This document shows positions 16,523-28,910 of a stretch of 64,000 bases of DNA, piece after piece. The first letter of the stretch is position 1, and each line of letters begins with the position of its first letter. The notes under the pieces were generated by a model. That model saw nothing but the letters and a program-made list of their open reading frames with translations. It made no database searches and was not told the DNA's origin. Origin of the DNA: Moraxellaceae bacterium. GTDB lineage: Bacteria; Pseudomonadota; Gammaproteobacteria; Pseudomonadales; Moraxellaceae. A program made the translations under genes and the position numbers. The stretch spans positions 310,001-374,000 of the forward strand of contig JAQZBP010000003.1 of NCBI GenBank assembly GCA_029237815.1. The letters are read 5' to 3'.

Positions 16523-18346
16523 TCAGCCCGGCGCACTGCCCCCCGCCGCGACGCCCTTCTCGCGCTCGCTCTGCTGCAACTGCCACATGCGCGCGTAGAT
16601 GCCGTCCTCGGCCAGCAGCTCGCGATGCGTGCCGCGCTCGATGATGCGCCCGTGCTCCATCACCAGGATCTCGTCGGCGTCCACCACGGTGGAGAGCCGG
16701 TGCGCCACGATCAGCGTGGTGCGTTCCGCGGCAATTGCGGCGAGCTCCGCCTGGATGGCCTTCTCGGTGCGCGAGTCCAGCGCCGAGGTCGCCTCGTCCA
16801 GGATCAGGATGGGCGGGTTCTTCAGGAGCGTGCGCGCAATGGCCACGCGCTGTTTCTCGCCGCCGGAGAGCTTGAGGCCGCGCTCGCCGACCGTGGTCTC
16901 CCACTTGCGCGGCTGGCGCTCGATGAACTCCAGGATATGCGCCGCGCGCGCCGCCGCCACGACCTCCTCGTAGCGCGCCGTGGGCCGGCCATAGGCGATG
17001 TTGTAGTAGATGGTGTCGTTGAACAGCACCGTGTCCTGCGGAACGATGCCGATGTGCGCGCGCAGGCTCTCCTGCGTCAGGTCGCGCACGTCGGTATCGT
17101 TGATGCGCACGCTGCCGCGGCCGGCCTCGTAAAAGCGGAACAGCAGGCGCGAGAGCGTCGACTTGCCGGCGCCGGAGCTGCCCACCACCGCCACGGTGCG
17201 GCCGGCGGGAATGGTGAAGTCCACGTCGTGCAGGATCTGCCGCTCCGGGTCGTAGCCGAAATCCACGTGCTCGAAGCGCACGCTCGCCTGGCGCGTGTCC
17301 AGCACCTGCGCCTCGGGACGGTCCTTGATCTCGGCGTCCTCGCGGATGAGCGAAAACATGCGCTCCATGTCGGTCAGCGCCTGCTTGATCTCGCGATAGG
17401 CCACGCCCAGCGAGTTCAGCGGCGAATAGAGCTGGATCAGGAATGCGTTCACGGCGACGAGGTCGCCGAGCGTCATGCTGCCGCGCGCCACGCCGTCCGC
17501 CGCCAGCCACACGAGCCCGGTCACACCGAAGGCGATGATGGCGGACTGGCCGCTGTTGAGCAGGCCGAGCGCCTGCTCGTTGCGGATCGCCGTGCCTTCC
17601 CATTCCCCCAGGGCCGCATCGTAGCGCGTCGCCTCGAAGCGCTCGTTGCTGAAATACTTGACCGTCTCGTAGTTGAGCAGGGAATCCACGGCGCGGGTGT
17701 TGGCCTGCGAATCGAGTTCGTTCATGCGGCGCAACGTGCGGGTACGCCACTCCGTGACCGTGACCGTGAACGCGGTGTAGACCACGATGGTCGCGAAGGT
17801 CACCACCGCGAAGCGCCAGTCGTAGAGCGTCACCAGGATGATGGTGATGAAAGTGATCTCAAGGATGATCGGCAGGATGGCGAACAGCATGAAGCTGAGC
17901 AGCATGCCGATGCCGCGGGTGCCGCGCGCGATGTCGCGCGTCATGCCGCCGGTCTGCCGGTTCAGGTGGTAGCGCAGGCTGAGCTTGTGCAGGTGGTTGA
18001 AGGTCTCGAGCGCGACCTGGCGGATGGCGCCCTGCGCCACTTTCGCGAACACCGCGTCGCGCAGCTCGCCGAGCGCGGTGGAGGCGAGGCGCAACAGGCC
18101 GTAGGCGACGATCAACGCCAGCGGCACCGCCAGCACCGTGGCCGGCGCGGCCAGGTGGTCCACCACGTCCTTCAGCACGAGCGGGATGGCGACGGTGGCG
18201 AGCTTGGCGAGCACGAGGCAGGCCAGCGCGATGATCACGCGCGCCTTGTAGCGCCAGAGGTAGGGGAACAGCGTCTTGAGCGTTTGCCAGTCCGTACGGC
18301 TGTAGCGCGTACGGGTGCTGTCGGCGGAGGTATCTGGGGCGGTCAT
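16523..18346 (-). CDS. ATM1-type ABC transporter (fused permease and ATPase)
   Basis: A 607-residue half-transporter. Six membrane helices occupy about residues 35-330; the ATPase domain holds Walker A GSSGAGKST, signature LSGGE and Walker B ILILDEATSALD. The sequence around RYHLNRQTGGMTRDIARGTRGI is characteristic of mitochondrial ATM1 and its bacterial relatives, which export glutathione-linked sulfur or metal compounds from the cytosol. Unlike HlyB it has no N-terminal peptidase-like domain. It is convergent with putA, only 41 bases apart. The exact substrate cannot be read from the sequence. Confidence 0.88.
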   Translation of the reverse strand: MTAPDTSADSTRTRYSRTDWQTLKTLFPYLWRYKARVIIALACLVLAKLATVAIPLVLKDVVDHLAAPATVLAVPLALIVAYGLLRLASTALGELRDAVFAKVAQGAIRQVALETFNHLHKLSLRYHLNRQTGGMTRDIARGTRGIGMLLSFMLFAILPIILEITFITIILVTLYDWRFAVVTFATIVVYTAFTVTVTEWRTRTLRRMNELDSQANTRAVDSLLNYETVKYFSNERFEATRYDAALGEWEGTAIRNEQALGLLNSGQSAIIAFGVTGLVWLAADGVARGSMTLGDLVAVNAFLIQLYSPLNSLGVAYREIKQALTDMERMFSLIREDAEIKDRPEAQVLDTRQASVRFEHVDFGYDPERQILHDVDFTIPAGRTVAVVGSSGAGKSTLSRLLFRFYEAGRGSVRINDTDVRDLTQESLRAHIGIVPQDTVLFNDTIYYNIAYGRPTARYEEVVAAARAAHILEFIERQPRKWETTVGERGLKLSGGEKQRVAIARTLLKNPPILILDEATSALDSRTEKAIQAELAAIAAERTTLIVAHRLSTVVDADEILVMEHGRIIERGTHRELLAEDGIYARMWQLQQSEREKGVAAGGSAPG

Positions 18347-18603
18347 GACGTCCTGGAAATGGCCGCGCGGCCAGGGGCTGGGCGCGGTGGCGAAAGAAGG
18401 CGTTGCGCCATGATGGCGGGGCCGCGCCGATTATCAAGGGCCGGCGCCGGCAGTACAGGACACGGCGGACGCGGACGCCAGACCCCCAGGCCAGGCGCTA
18501 CAAGAAGCCGCCGCAAGGCCCACAAATCCGCAAACGCCCTCACCGGCCCGCGCCGGGGGCGGCTGCTAGGCTTTTTCGGGTTATCCCCGCATGGAGCACG
18601 ATC

Positions 18604-18825
18604 ATGAGCGACAAGCCCGACCACAGCATCGCCCGCGTCACCGAAGTCATCGCGACCTCCACCACCAGTTTCGAGGACGCCATCAGTTGCGCCGTCGAGC
18701 GCGCCACGCGCACGCTGCGCGGCGTGAAGGGCGCCTGGGTCAAGGAAATGAAGCTGGACATCACCAACGGGCAGGTTTCCACCTACAGCGTCGACCTGCT
18801 GATCACCTTCGTGATGGACGACTGA
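18604..18825 (+). CDS. Dodecin family flavin-binding protein
   Basis: A 73-residue protein matching dodecins, small dodecameric flavin-storage proteins of the cytosol. The sequence has the conserved first strand (ARVTEVIATSTTSFEDAI), the helix with CAVERA and the flavin-stacking tryptophan in GAWVKEMKLDI, then the final strand (YSVDLLITFVMDD). The ATG at 18604 is preceded by GGAG. It stands alone between the ABC transporter (divergent) and a convergent c-di-GMP gene. Confidence 0.88.
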   Translation: MSDKPDHSIARVTEVIATSTTSFEDAISCAVERATRTLRGVKGAWVKEMKLDITNGQVSTYSVDLLITFVMDD

Positions 18826-18927
18826 GCGCCGCCCGCGTGCCGCACTGCCCGTCACGGGCGGATCGTCGTGGCACGCGCCGCCGCCCTCGCGCCCGGCCGG
18901 CGCTTCTTCGCACCGGCCACCAAAACA

Positions 18928-18953
18928 GACAGCCCCGCTTCGGCGGGGCTGTC
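18928..18953. terminator. Terminator between dodecin and the GGDEF-EAL gene
   Basis: A perfect 11-bp stem (GACAGCCCCGC / GCGGGGCTGTC) with the very stable TTCG tetraloop at 18939-18942, between two convergent genes. Confidence 0.75.
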
Positions 18954-18982
18954 GTTTGCTGTGACATCGTTCTTGCGGCCGC

Positions 18983-21523
18983 TCAGGCCAGCACCAGGTT
19001 CTCGTCCTGCGCCACCAGCATGCGCTGGCCGATGAGGGCCTCCGCCTTGGACGCCTCCACCGGCCGTGACAGCAGAAATCCCTGCACGTAGTGGCAGCCG
19101 ATGTCGCGCAGCGCGGAGAGCTGCACCTGGGTTTCCACGCCCTCGGCGATCACGTCGAGGCCGAGGTGGCGGCTCAGCGAGGCAATGGCACGCACCACGA
19201 TCGCTTCCTTGCCGCCGATCTCCAGGCCGTACATGAAAGAGCGGTCGATCTTGAGCGCGTTCACCTTGAAGTTGGCGAGGTAGTTCAGCGAGGAATAGCC
19301 GGTGCCGAAATCGTCGATGTAGACGCGCACCTCGTCCTCGTCGAGGCGCTGGATGTTCTGCATGCAGAGTTCCGCGTTCTCGATGATCTGCGTCTCGGTG
19401 ATCTCGAGGCGCAGGCTGCCGGGCGTCACGTGGTGCTTGCTGATCAGCGCGCGCACCTCGTCCGGCATGGCCGGCTCGGCAAAGTAGCGCGCGCCGAGGT
19501 TGACGCTGACGCTGAGCTGCACGCCCTCGGCCTGGCCCTTCTTCTGCCAGATGCCAAGCTGGCGGCAGGCTTCATTCATGACCCAGCGCGTGAGCGGCAG
19601 GATGAGCCCGGTTTCCTCGGCCAGCGGAATGAACTGCACCGGCGAGATCATGCCGCGGGTCGGGTGCGGCCAGCGCACCAGCGCCTCGAAGCCGCTGACC
19701 ATGCCGCTCTCCAGCGACACGATGGGCTGGTAGTGGAGCTGGAGCTGGTTGCCCTCGATGGCGCGGCGCAGCTCGGCCACCATGCGCAGGCGGTCCACGA
19801 CCTCCTCGCGCATGTGCTGGGCAAACACCACATGCGTACCACGGCCGCTGTGCTTGGCCATGTACATGGCGGTGTCGGCGTCACGCAGGATTTCTTCGGG
19901 TTCCTTGTAGTGCGGCGCGCCCAGCACGATGCCGATGGACACGCCGGCATTGACCTCCTGGCCGTCCAGCACCATGGGCTTCAGCATGCGCTGCTGCACC
20001 CGCACGGCGGCGAGCTTGGCGTCGTCCTCGTTGCGGATGTCGTCGACCAGGACGGCGAATTCGTCGCCGCCGAGTCGCGCGACCATGTCGTTGGGGCGGA
20101 ATTCCTGCTGCAGGCGCGCGCTGAACTCGATCAGCATGCGGTCGCCCTTCACATGGCCCAGGCTGTCGTTGACCCACTTGAAGCGGTCGAGGTCCATGAA
20201 CAGCACGCAGAAGTGGTAGTCGGGATTGCGCTGCGCGCGCGACATGGCGCCGCGCAGCTGGTCGAAGAGGTAATTGCGGTTGGGCAGGCCGGTGAGCGTG
20301 TCGTAGAGGGCCCGCTTGCGCAGGTCCTCCTGCTGGCGGCGCCGCTCGAAGACACGGGCGATCTGCGTGCAGACCTGCTCCATCAGCGTCAGCAGGTGCT
20401 CGTCGGGGCTTTCGTGGCGGGCCGACATGAATTCCAGCACGGCGACCAGCTCGTCCTCGGCGATCACCGGGAAGGCGAGGCCGCTGATCTGCGTGTCGCT
20501 CAGCATGTCCTGCAGGTGCACGGTCTGGATGTTCCAGACCGGCTCGCCGGTGCGCAGCACGTCCTGGAACATGGAGGAGGCCATGGTGGGCAGCGGCTCG
20601 GTCTCGAGGTACTGCTGCCAGTGCGGGTCGGCTTCGCGGTTGACGTAGCGCACGGCGGTGCGCTCGCCGGACTGCGGCTTCACCAGGATGGCGTGGCCGG
20701 CGACCCAGCCCATGTTGGTGCAGATGCGCCCCAGGCTGAGCTCGAGCATGGAGTGCACGTCGCTGGTCTCGTTGCTGACAGCGGCCATGTCGTGCAGGAG
20801 CTGGAACTTTTCCTGGCGGTGGCAGAGCGTCTGCAGGAAATCGCGACGTACCGTGTAGCCCATGACGCTGCCGCTGATGGCGCTGATGGCGAGCGGAATG
20901 CCGAAATACATGAAGGCCTGCAACCAGTCGATGGTCACACCCTTGATTGCCGCCGCGCCGGCGGCCAGCACGAAGGCGCCCGCGGCGCAGGCGGCCACCA
21001 GGCGCACCGAGAGGCGCAGCAGGGTGAAGGCGGCCACCATGAGGTAGATGGTCTCGAAGGCGGCGACAGTGCCGTAGTAGCCCTTGCCGAGGGCCAGCGC
21101 GGCATAGGTCGTGCCCGCGAGGCCGATCACGATGGCCGCGCCGAGCAGGGGCTCGACGTAGCGCACCAGGTGCTGCTGCGAGGTCGCGGCCCACACCAGC
21201 GTCAGCGCGAGGCCCAGCGGGAACACCGCGGTCCAGAGCCAGTCGGCGCGGAACGGCTGCTCGGGCGCCAGCAGGCTGACCGGCACCACCGCGATGAGGA
21301 ACATGAGCATGAGGCCGTAAATGGATCGGCGCAGCATGTCGGCGGCCTGGCGCCGGCGGTGCACGCGAAAGGCCGCCTCCAGCCGGTCCGGCATGCGCAG
21401 CAGCGTGAACATGCCGCCGCCGAGCAGGGCACGCAGTTCGGGAATGGCTGCGGGAAATTCGGTTCGGGAGGCGAACGTGGTATCGGCAGGCGCGTGGGAG
21501 GAGTGATCCGGGGGAGAACGCAT
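18983..21523 (-). CDS. Membrane-anchored GAF-GGDEF-EAL c-di-GMP turnover protein
   Basis: About 846 residues. Six or so membrane helices lie in the first quarter, followed by a GAF-like sensor domain, a GGDEF domain and an EAL domain. The cyclase motif is intact (RLGGDEFAV), and an RPND inhibitory site sits five residues before it, suggesting product feedback. The phosphodiesterase motif is also intact (GFEALVRW) with the DDFGTG and KID metal sites. Both activities are therefore possible. The ATG at 21523 has an AAGGGG ribosome site seven bases away; a longer start at 21553 is less well placed. It is divergent from mfd. Confidence 0.88.
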   Translation of the reverse strand: MRSPPDHSSHAPADTTFASRTEFPAAIPELRALLGGGMFTLLRMPDRLEAAFRVHRRRQAADMLRRSIYGLMLMFLIAVVPVSLLAPEQPFRADWLWTAVFPLGLALTLVWAATSQQHLVRYVEPLLGAAIVIGLAGTTYAALALGKGYYGTVAAFETIYLMVAAFTLLRLSVRLVAACAAGAFVLAAGAAAIKGVTIDWLQAFMYFGIPLAISAISGSVMGYTVRRDFLQTLCHRQEKFQLLHDMAAVSNETSDVHSMLELSLGRICTNMGWVAGHAILVKPQSGERTAVRYVNREADPHWQQYLETEPLPTMASSMFQDVLRTGEPVWNIQTVHLQDMLSDTQISGLAFPVIAEDELVAVLEFMSARHESPDEHLLTLMEQVCTQIARVFERRRQQEDLRKRALYDTLTGLPNRNYLFDQLRGAMSRAQRNPDYHFCVLFMDLDRFKWVNDSLGHVKGDRMLIEFSARLQQEFRPNDMVARLGGDEFAVLVDDIRNEDDAKLAAVRVQQRMLKPMVLDGQEVNAGVSIGIVLGAPHYKEPEEILRDADTAMYMAKHSGRGTHVVFAQHMREEVVDRLRMVAELRRAIEGNQLQLHYQPIVSLESGMVSGFEALVRWPHPTRGMISPVQFIPLAEETGLILPLTRWVMNEACRQLGIWQKKGQAEGVQLSVSVNLGARYFAEPAMPDEVRALISKHHVTPGSLRLEITETQIIENAELCMQNIQRLDEDEVRVYIDDFGTGYSSLNYLANFKVNALKIDRSFMYGLEIGGKEAIVVRAIASLSRHLGLDVIAEGVETQVQLSALRDIGCHYVQGFLLSRPVEASKAEALIGQRMLVAQDENLVLA

Positions 21524-21776
21524 TGAGGCCCCTTGAAACGTCGAGAACCGCATCCTGCTTGTATTTATTGGCGGCCCGTCCGGGGCGTTTACCTGTCTTT
21601 GGAGGAGGCTAAGAGAGAGGTGCTACTGCTGCCAAGCACTTTCCGCGGCGGCTTCCGGACAGACGGCGCGACACGGCGACTGGACGGCGCAGTACCACCC
21701 GACAGTCGGGAAAGACGTGAAATAGGTCGCAAAATCCGGCCTGCCGACGGGGCGTCTTGTAGTACCCCCGTACGGG

Positions 21777-21805
21777 ATGACCCGCCCGCCGCCGCTGGCT
21801 AGAAT
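21777..21805 (+). promoter_or_regulatory. Candidate promoter for mfd
   Basis: ATGACC at 21777-21782 and TAGAAT at 21800-21805 with a 17-base spacer, about 50 bases before the mfd start. The gap between the divergent GGDEF-EAL gene and mfd (21524-21855) holds nothing else I can name. Confidence 0.4.
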
Positions 21806-21855
21806 GCCGCCGCCACTTCAGATGTGGCTGTTGTCGTTTGTGCCCGAGGTCCGTC

Positions 21856-25311
<3,456 letters not shown>

Positions 25312-25314
<3 letters not shown>

Positions 25315-25330
25315 CGGGTCGGGGCGTCAG
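25312..25330 (+). repeat. Degenerate REP-like element at the mfd stop codon
   Basis: Directly after the TAG stop of mfd the sequence GTCGGGGCGTCAG (25318-25330) matches the core of the elements at the putA and topA stops with one extra G. The GTAG head is degenerate (CTAG). It is the weakest of the three copies. Confidence 0.3.
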
Positions 25331-25373
25331 GCAGGCCTCCCCCGCTTTCCTTCGCTTTCCTTCGCCCATGAAA

Positions 25374-25399
25374 AAGGGCGGTGCCTGCGCACCGCCCTT
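25374..25399. terminator. Terminator between mfd and nagZ
   Basis: An 11-bp stem (AAGGGCGGTGC at 25374-25384 with GCACCGCCCTT at 25389-25399) with a CTGC loop between convergent genes. The A run upstream serves as a T tract for the nagZ strand. Confidence 0.75.
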
Positions 25400-25425
25400 C
25401 CTGTCTTGCACCCGCTTCTGCCGGG

Positions 25426-26439
25426 TCAGGCCATGGCGCCCACCGCCTCTTTCGCCAGCGTCCAGCTGGCATCGGCATGCAGGCTGTCCCAGCTGTAGCG
25501 GAATTTGCCGCGCAGGGCCTCGAAGCGGCGCTGCTCGGGGAACTGGCCGCGCGCTTCCAGCGCCTGCAGCACCTCGAGCGCACCGACGCGATGGTTGCAG
25601 ACCAGCACCATGTCGCAGCCGGCATCCAGTGCCGCGTTGGCGCGGTCGCTGAAGGAGCCGGTGGACACCGCGCCTTCCATGCTGAGGTCATCGGAGAAGA
25701 TCACGCCATCGAAGCCCAGGCGCTCGCGCAGGATGTCCTGCAGCCAGAACGGCGAAAAGCCGGCCGGATGCGGATCAATGCGCGGATAGATCACATGCGC
25801 CGGCATGATGCCCTGCAGCTCGCGGGCGAGCTGGGTGAAGGGCACGAGGTCGTGCGACTCGATCTCGGCCCAGGAGCGCTCGTCGATGGGCAGGGCGACG
25901 TGGGAATCGGCCACCACCGAGCCGTGGCCGGGGAAATGCTTGCCGGTGGCCGCCATGCCGGCGTCATGCATGCCGCGGATGAATTCGCGCAGCAGCTTCA
26001 CCGCCACCTGCGGGTCGGCATGGAAGGCACGGTCGCCGATGACCTGGGAGATGCCGCAGTCCACGTCCAGGATGGGCGCGAAGCTGATGTCGACGCCGGT
26101 GGCCAGCACCTCGGCCGCCATCAGCCAGCCGCACTGGTAGGCGCGCTGGCGGGCCTCGCCCGGATTGCTCTCGAAGAGCTCGCCGAACACCTTCATGGGG
26201 GGCAGCTTGACGAAGCCCTCGCGGAAGCGCTGCACGCGGCCGCCTTCCTGGTCCACGGCCAGGATGAGCCCGGGGCGGATGGCGCGGATGGCCTGGACCA
26301 GGGCGGTGACCTGCTCCACCGAGCTGAAGTTGCGGGCAAACAGGATGACGCCGCCCACGTGCGGGTGCCGGAGGAGGTCCTTCTCGGCATCGGTGAGGGT
26401 CAGGCCTTCGAGATCGAGCATGAGCGCGCCAAGGGTCAT
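25426..26439 (-). CDS. nagZ: Beta-N-acetylhexosaminidase NagZ
   Basis: A 337-residue GH3 cytosolic enzyme that removes N-acetylglucosamine from anhydromuropeptides in cell-wall recycling. Family motifs are complete: ILAVDQEGGRVQR near the substrate site, GKHFPGHGSVVADSH carrying the catalytic histidine, and FSDDLSMEGA with the nucleophile aspartate. The start ATG at 26439 has GAGG upstream. It is divergent from prc with 281 bases between starts. Its product pathway can feed ampC induction in some species; no ampR or ampC is seen here. Confidence 0.94.
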   Translation of the reverse strand: MTLGALMLDLEGLTLTDAEKDLLRHPHVGGVILFARNFSSVEQVTALVQAIRAIRPGLILAVDQEGGRVQRFREGFVKLPPMKVFGELFESNPGEARQRAYQCGWLMAAEVLATGVDISFAPILDVDCGISQVIGDRAFHADPQVAVKLLREFIRGMHDAGMAATGKHFPGHGSVVADSHVALPIDERSWAEIESHDLVPFTQLARELQGIMPAHVIYPRIDPHPAGFSPFWLQDILRERLGFDGVIFSDDLSMEGAVSTGSFSDRANAALDAGCDMVLVCNHRVGALEVLQALEARGQFPEQRRFEALRGKFRYSWDSLHADASWTLAKEAVGAMA

Positions 26440-26666
26440 GGGAGGTCCTCGCTGCAGGATGGGGAGTGGCCGGTCGCGGTGGCAGGACGCCCGGACCGCG
26501 ACCCGGGGCGGGAACGATGTCCCCGAAAGCGGGCGACACTAAACAGCCGGCGGCATGAAGTCAAAGCGCGAAACGCAGCCAGCCCGGGCCGTCGGCGGAC
26601 CTACCACAGCCATACAAGAAAGCGTCAAAAGCCGAGGTCACGGCCTGCCATTGCCTGATAGGCCGT

Positions 26667-26675
26667 TGCTATAAT
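26667..26675 (+). promoter_or_regulatory. Extended -10 promoter element for prc
   Basis: TGCTATAAT is a perfect extended -10 box (TG-n-TATAAT), 45 bases before the prc start codon. No good -35 box lies at 17 bases (CTGCCA at 26645-26650 would need a 19-base spacer), which is normal for extended -10 promoters. Confidence 0.6.
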
Positions 26676-26720
26676 CACCCCGACCTCCGGCGTGTCGCCG
26701 GCCTGAATTACGGTTTGCGC

Positions 26721-28823
26721 ATGTCCGGTCTGTTATCCCGCAAGCATATGCTTGCCCTCGTCGCTGCCAGCAGCCTGGTCCTTTTCTCCGGGGTGTTCGC
26801 CAAGCAGGCCACCGCGCCCACCACCGCGACCCCGCTCGCCCCCGTCAAGGTCCAGGCCCGCACGGCCCGGGCGATGGTGAGCCTGCTCGACGAGCTCCAC
26901 TACGAGCACCGCCTGCTCAACCCGGCCCTCTCCGCGCAGATCTTCGAACGCTACCTGAAAGACCTCGACGGCCAGCACGCCTACTTCACCGCCGCCGACA
27001 TCAGCAGCTTCGAGCCCTACCGCAAGACTTTCGACCAGGCGCTCAAGAGCGGCGACCTGCGTGGCGCCTTCCTGATCTACAACCGCTACCTGCAGCGCGC
27101 CGGCGAGCGCCTGCGCTTCGTCATCGCCGAACTCGACAAGGGCGTGGCCGCGCAGGGCTTCGACAAGGACGAAAGCCTCGAGGTGGACCGCGAGAAGGCC
27201 GCCTGGCCCGCCAGCCGCGCCGAGCTCGACGACATCTGGCGCAAGCGCGTGAAGGCGGCCGCCCTCAGCCTGCGCCTCGCCGGCAAGAAGGACGAGGAAA
27301 TCCAGTCCACGCTGAAGAAGCGCTACAAGAGCCAGCTCAACAACATCAAGCGCACGCGGCCCGATGACGGCTTCCAGGCCTTCATGAACGCCTTCTCGGA
27401 AACCTACGACCCGCATACCGAATATTTCTCGCCGCGCACGGAAGAGAACTTCAACATCAACATGAGCCTGTCGCTGGAAGGCATCGGCGCCGTGCTGCAG
27501 AGCGAGGACGACTACACCAAGGTCGTGCGCCTCGTGCCGGCCGGCCCCGCCGACAAGGGCAAGCAGCTCCGCACCGGCGACCGCATCGTGGCCGTGGCGC
27601 AGGGCAACCAGGAGCTGGTGGACGTGGTCGGCTGGCGCATCGACGAAGTCGTCGAGCTGATCCGCGGCGCCAAGGGCACCACCGTGCGCCTGCAGGTGAT
27701 CCCCGCCGGCGGCGTGGACGAGACCCAGACCCGCATCATCAGCATCGTGCGCAACACTGTGAAGCTCGAGGACCAGGCCGCGCAGAAGAAGGTCATGACC
27801 ATCAAGCGCGGCGAGGAAACCTTCCGTATCGGCGTGATCAAGCTGCCGGCCTTCTACGCCGACTTCCAGGGCATGCAGGCGGGCGATCCCGAATACCGCA
27901 GCACCACCCGCGACGTGAAGCGCCTGATCAACGAGCTCAAGGCCGAGAAGATCAACGGCCTCGTGCTGGACCTGCGCAACAATGGCGGCGGCTCGCTCTC
28001 GGAAGCCAACTCGCTGATCGGCCTCTTCATCGGCACCGGGCCCACCGTGCAGGTCAAGAACGCCGCCGGCAAGGTCGAGGTCATGGGCGACCCGGATCCC
28101 TCCGTCACCTATGCCGGCCCGCTGGCCGTCATGGTGAACCGCCTCTCCGCTTCCGCCGCCGAGATCGTCGCCGGCGCCATCCAGGATTACTCGCGCGGAC
28201 TGGTCATCGGCTCCACCACCTTCGGCAAGGGCACGGTGCAGTCGCTGCGCGACCTGGAGCATGGCCAGCTCAAGCTGACCGAGGCCAAGTTCTACCGCAT
28301 CTCCGGCGGCAGCACGCAGAACCGCGGCGTGAACGCCGACGTGCTCTTCCCGAACATCTTCGACGAGGACGAAGTCGGTGAGTCGGCACTCGAGAACGCC
28401 ATGCCCTGGGACACCATCCCCTCGGTCCGCTATGTGCCCTACCAGGACTTCAGCAAGCGCCTGCCCGAGCTGCGCCGCCTCTCCGAGTCCCGCCAGGCCC
28501 AGGACCCCGACTTCCGTTACCTGAACGAATCCATTGCCCTCGCCCGCGAGCTGAAAAAGCAGAAGACGCTGTCGCTGAACGAAGCGCAGCGCAAGAAGGA
28601 AAAGGCCGAGCTGGACGAAAAGCGCCTGGCCATGGAGAACCGCCGCCGTGCCGCCAAGGGCGAAACGCTTTTGAAGAACTGGCGCGAGGCGGAAGCCAAG
28701 GCCGAGGAAGAAGAGATCGAGGCCGCTGACCCCAACCAGGAAAAGCCGGAAGACGAAGCCTTCGCGCTGGAGGCCGGCCGCATCCTCATCGACAGCATGA
28801 GCGTGCAAGTCAGCAAGCGTTAG
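26721..28823 (+). CDS. prc: Tail-specific protease Prc (carboxy-terminal processing peptidase)
   Basis: A 700-residue S41A periplasmic serine protease. A signal or anchor segment spans residues 10-27 (MLALVAASSLVLFSGVFA). The PDZ domain lies around 240-330 (LEGIGAVLQSEDDYTKV, GDRIVAV). The catalytic core has LRNNGGGSL, the nucleophile serine in NRLSASAAEIVAGA, and the catalytic lysine in FGKGTVQSL. The N-terminal and C-terminal helical regions flank it; the tail is highly charged and coiled-coil-like. In E. coli Prc processes FtsI and degrades MepS and lipoprotein targets. The ATG at 26721 is preferred over a TTG six bases upstream. Confidence 0.94.
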   Translation: MSGLLSRKHMLALVAASSLVLFSGVFAKQATAPTTATPLAPVKVQARTARAMVSLLDELHYEHRLLNPALSAQIFERYLKDLDGQHAYFTAADISSFEPYRKTFDQALKSGDLRGAFLIYNRYLQRAGERLRFVIAELDKGVAAQGFDKDESLEVDREKAAWPASRAELDDIWRKRVKAAALSLRLAGKKDEEIQSTLKKRYKSQLNNIKRTRPDDGFQAFMNAFSETYDPHTEYFSPRTEENFNINMSLSLEGIGAVLQSEDDYTKVVRLVPAGPADKGKQLRTGDRIVAVAQGNQELVDVVGWRIDEVVELIRGAKGTTVRLQVIPAGGVDETQTRIISIVRNTVKLEDQAAQKKVMTIKRGEETFRIGVIKLPAFYADFQGMQAGDPEYRSTTRDVKRLINELKAEKINGLVLDLRNNGGGSLSEANSLIGLFIGTGPTVQVKNAAGKVEVMGDPDPSVTYAGPLAVMVNRLSASAAEIVAGAIQDYSRGLVIGSTTFGKGTVQSLRDLEHGQLKLTEAKFYRISGGSTQNRGVNADVLFPNIFDEDEVGESALENAMPWDTIPSVRYVPYQDFSKRLPELRRLSESRQAQDPDFRYLNESIALARELKKQKTLSLNEAQRKKEKAELDEKRLAMENRRRAAKGETLLKNWREAEAKAEEEEIEAADPNQEKPEDEAFALEAGRILIDSMSVQVSKR

Positions 28824-28845
28824 GCCACCCCCCGCCCCGCTCCTG

Positions 28846-28910
28846 CCGCGGCCCCGTCGGAAACCAGCGTTTCCACGGGGCCGCGGCGTTTCCGGCGCCT
28901 GCCGGAAACG
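28846..28910 (+). terminator. Two adjacent hairpins downstream of prc
   Basis: Hairpin one pairs CCGCGGCCCCGT (28846-28857) with 28875-28886 and contains an inner GGAAAC/GTTTCC stem with a CAGC loop. Hairpin two pairs CGTTTCCGGC (28887-28896) with 28901-28910. There is no T tract, so they may protect the prc mRNA 3' end or act as an atypical terminator. Confidence 0.5.

Noticed and set aside
13326-17750. A minus-strand open frame of 1474 codons through putA and the ABC transporter region
   Set aside because: It is antisense to putA and out of frame with the ABC gene; composition is typical of a GC-rich shadow frame and no family likeness is seen.
19091-21526. A plus-strand open frame of 811 codons opposite the GAF-GGDEF-EAL gene
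   Set aside because: Shadow of a well-defined gene; His-, Val- and Ala-rich with no motif.
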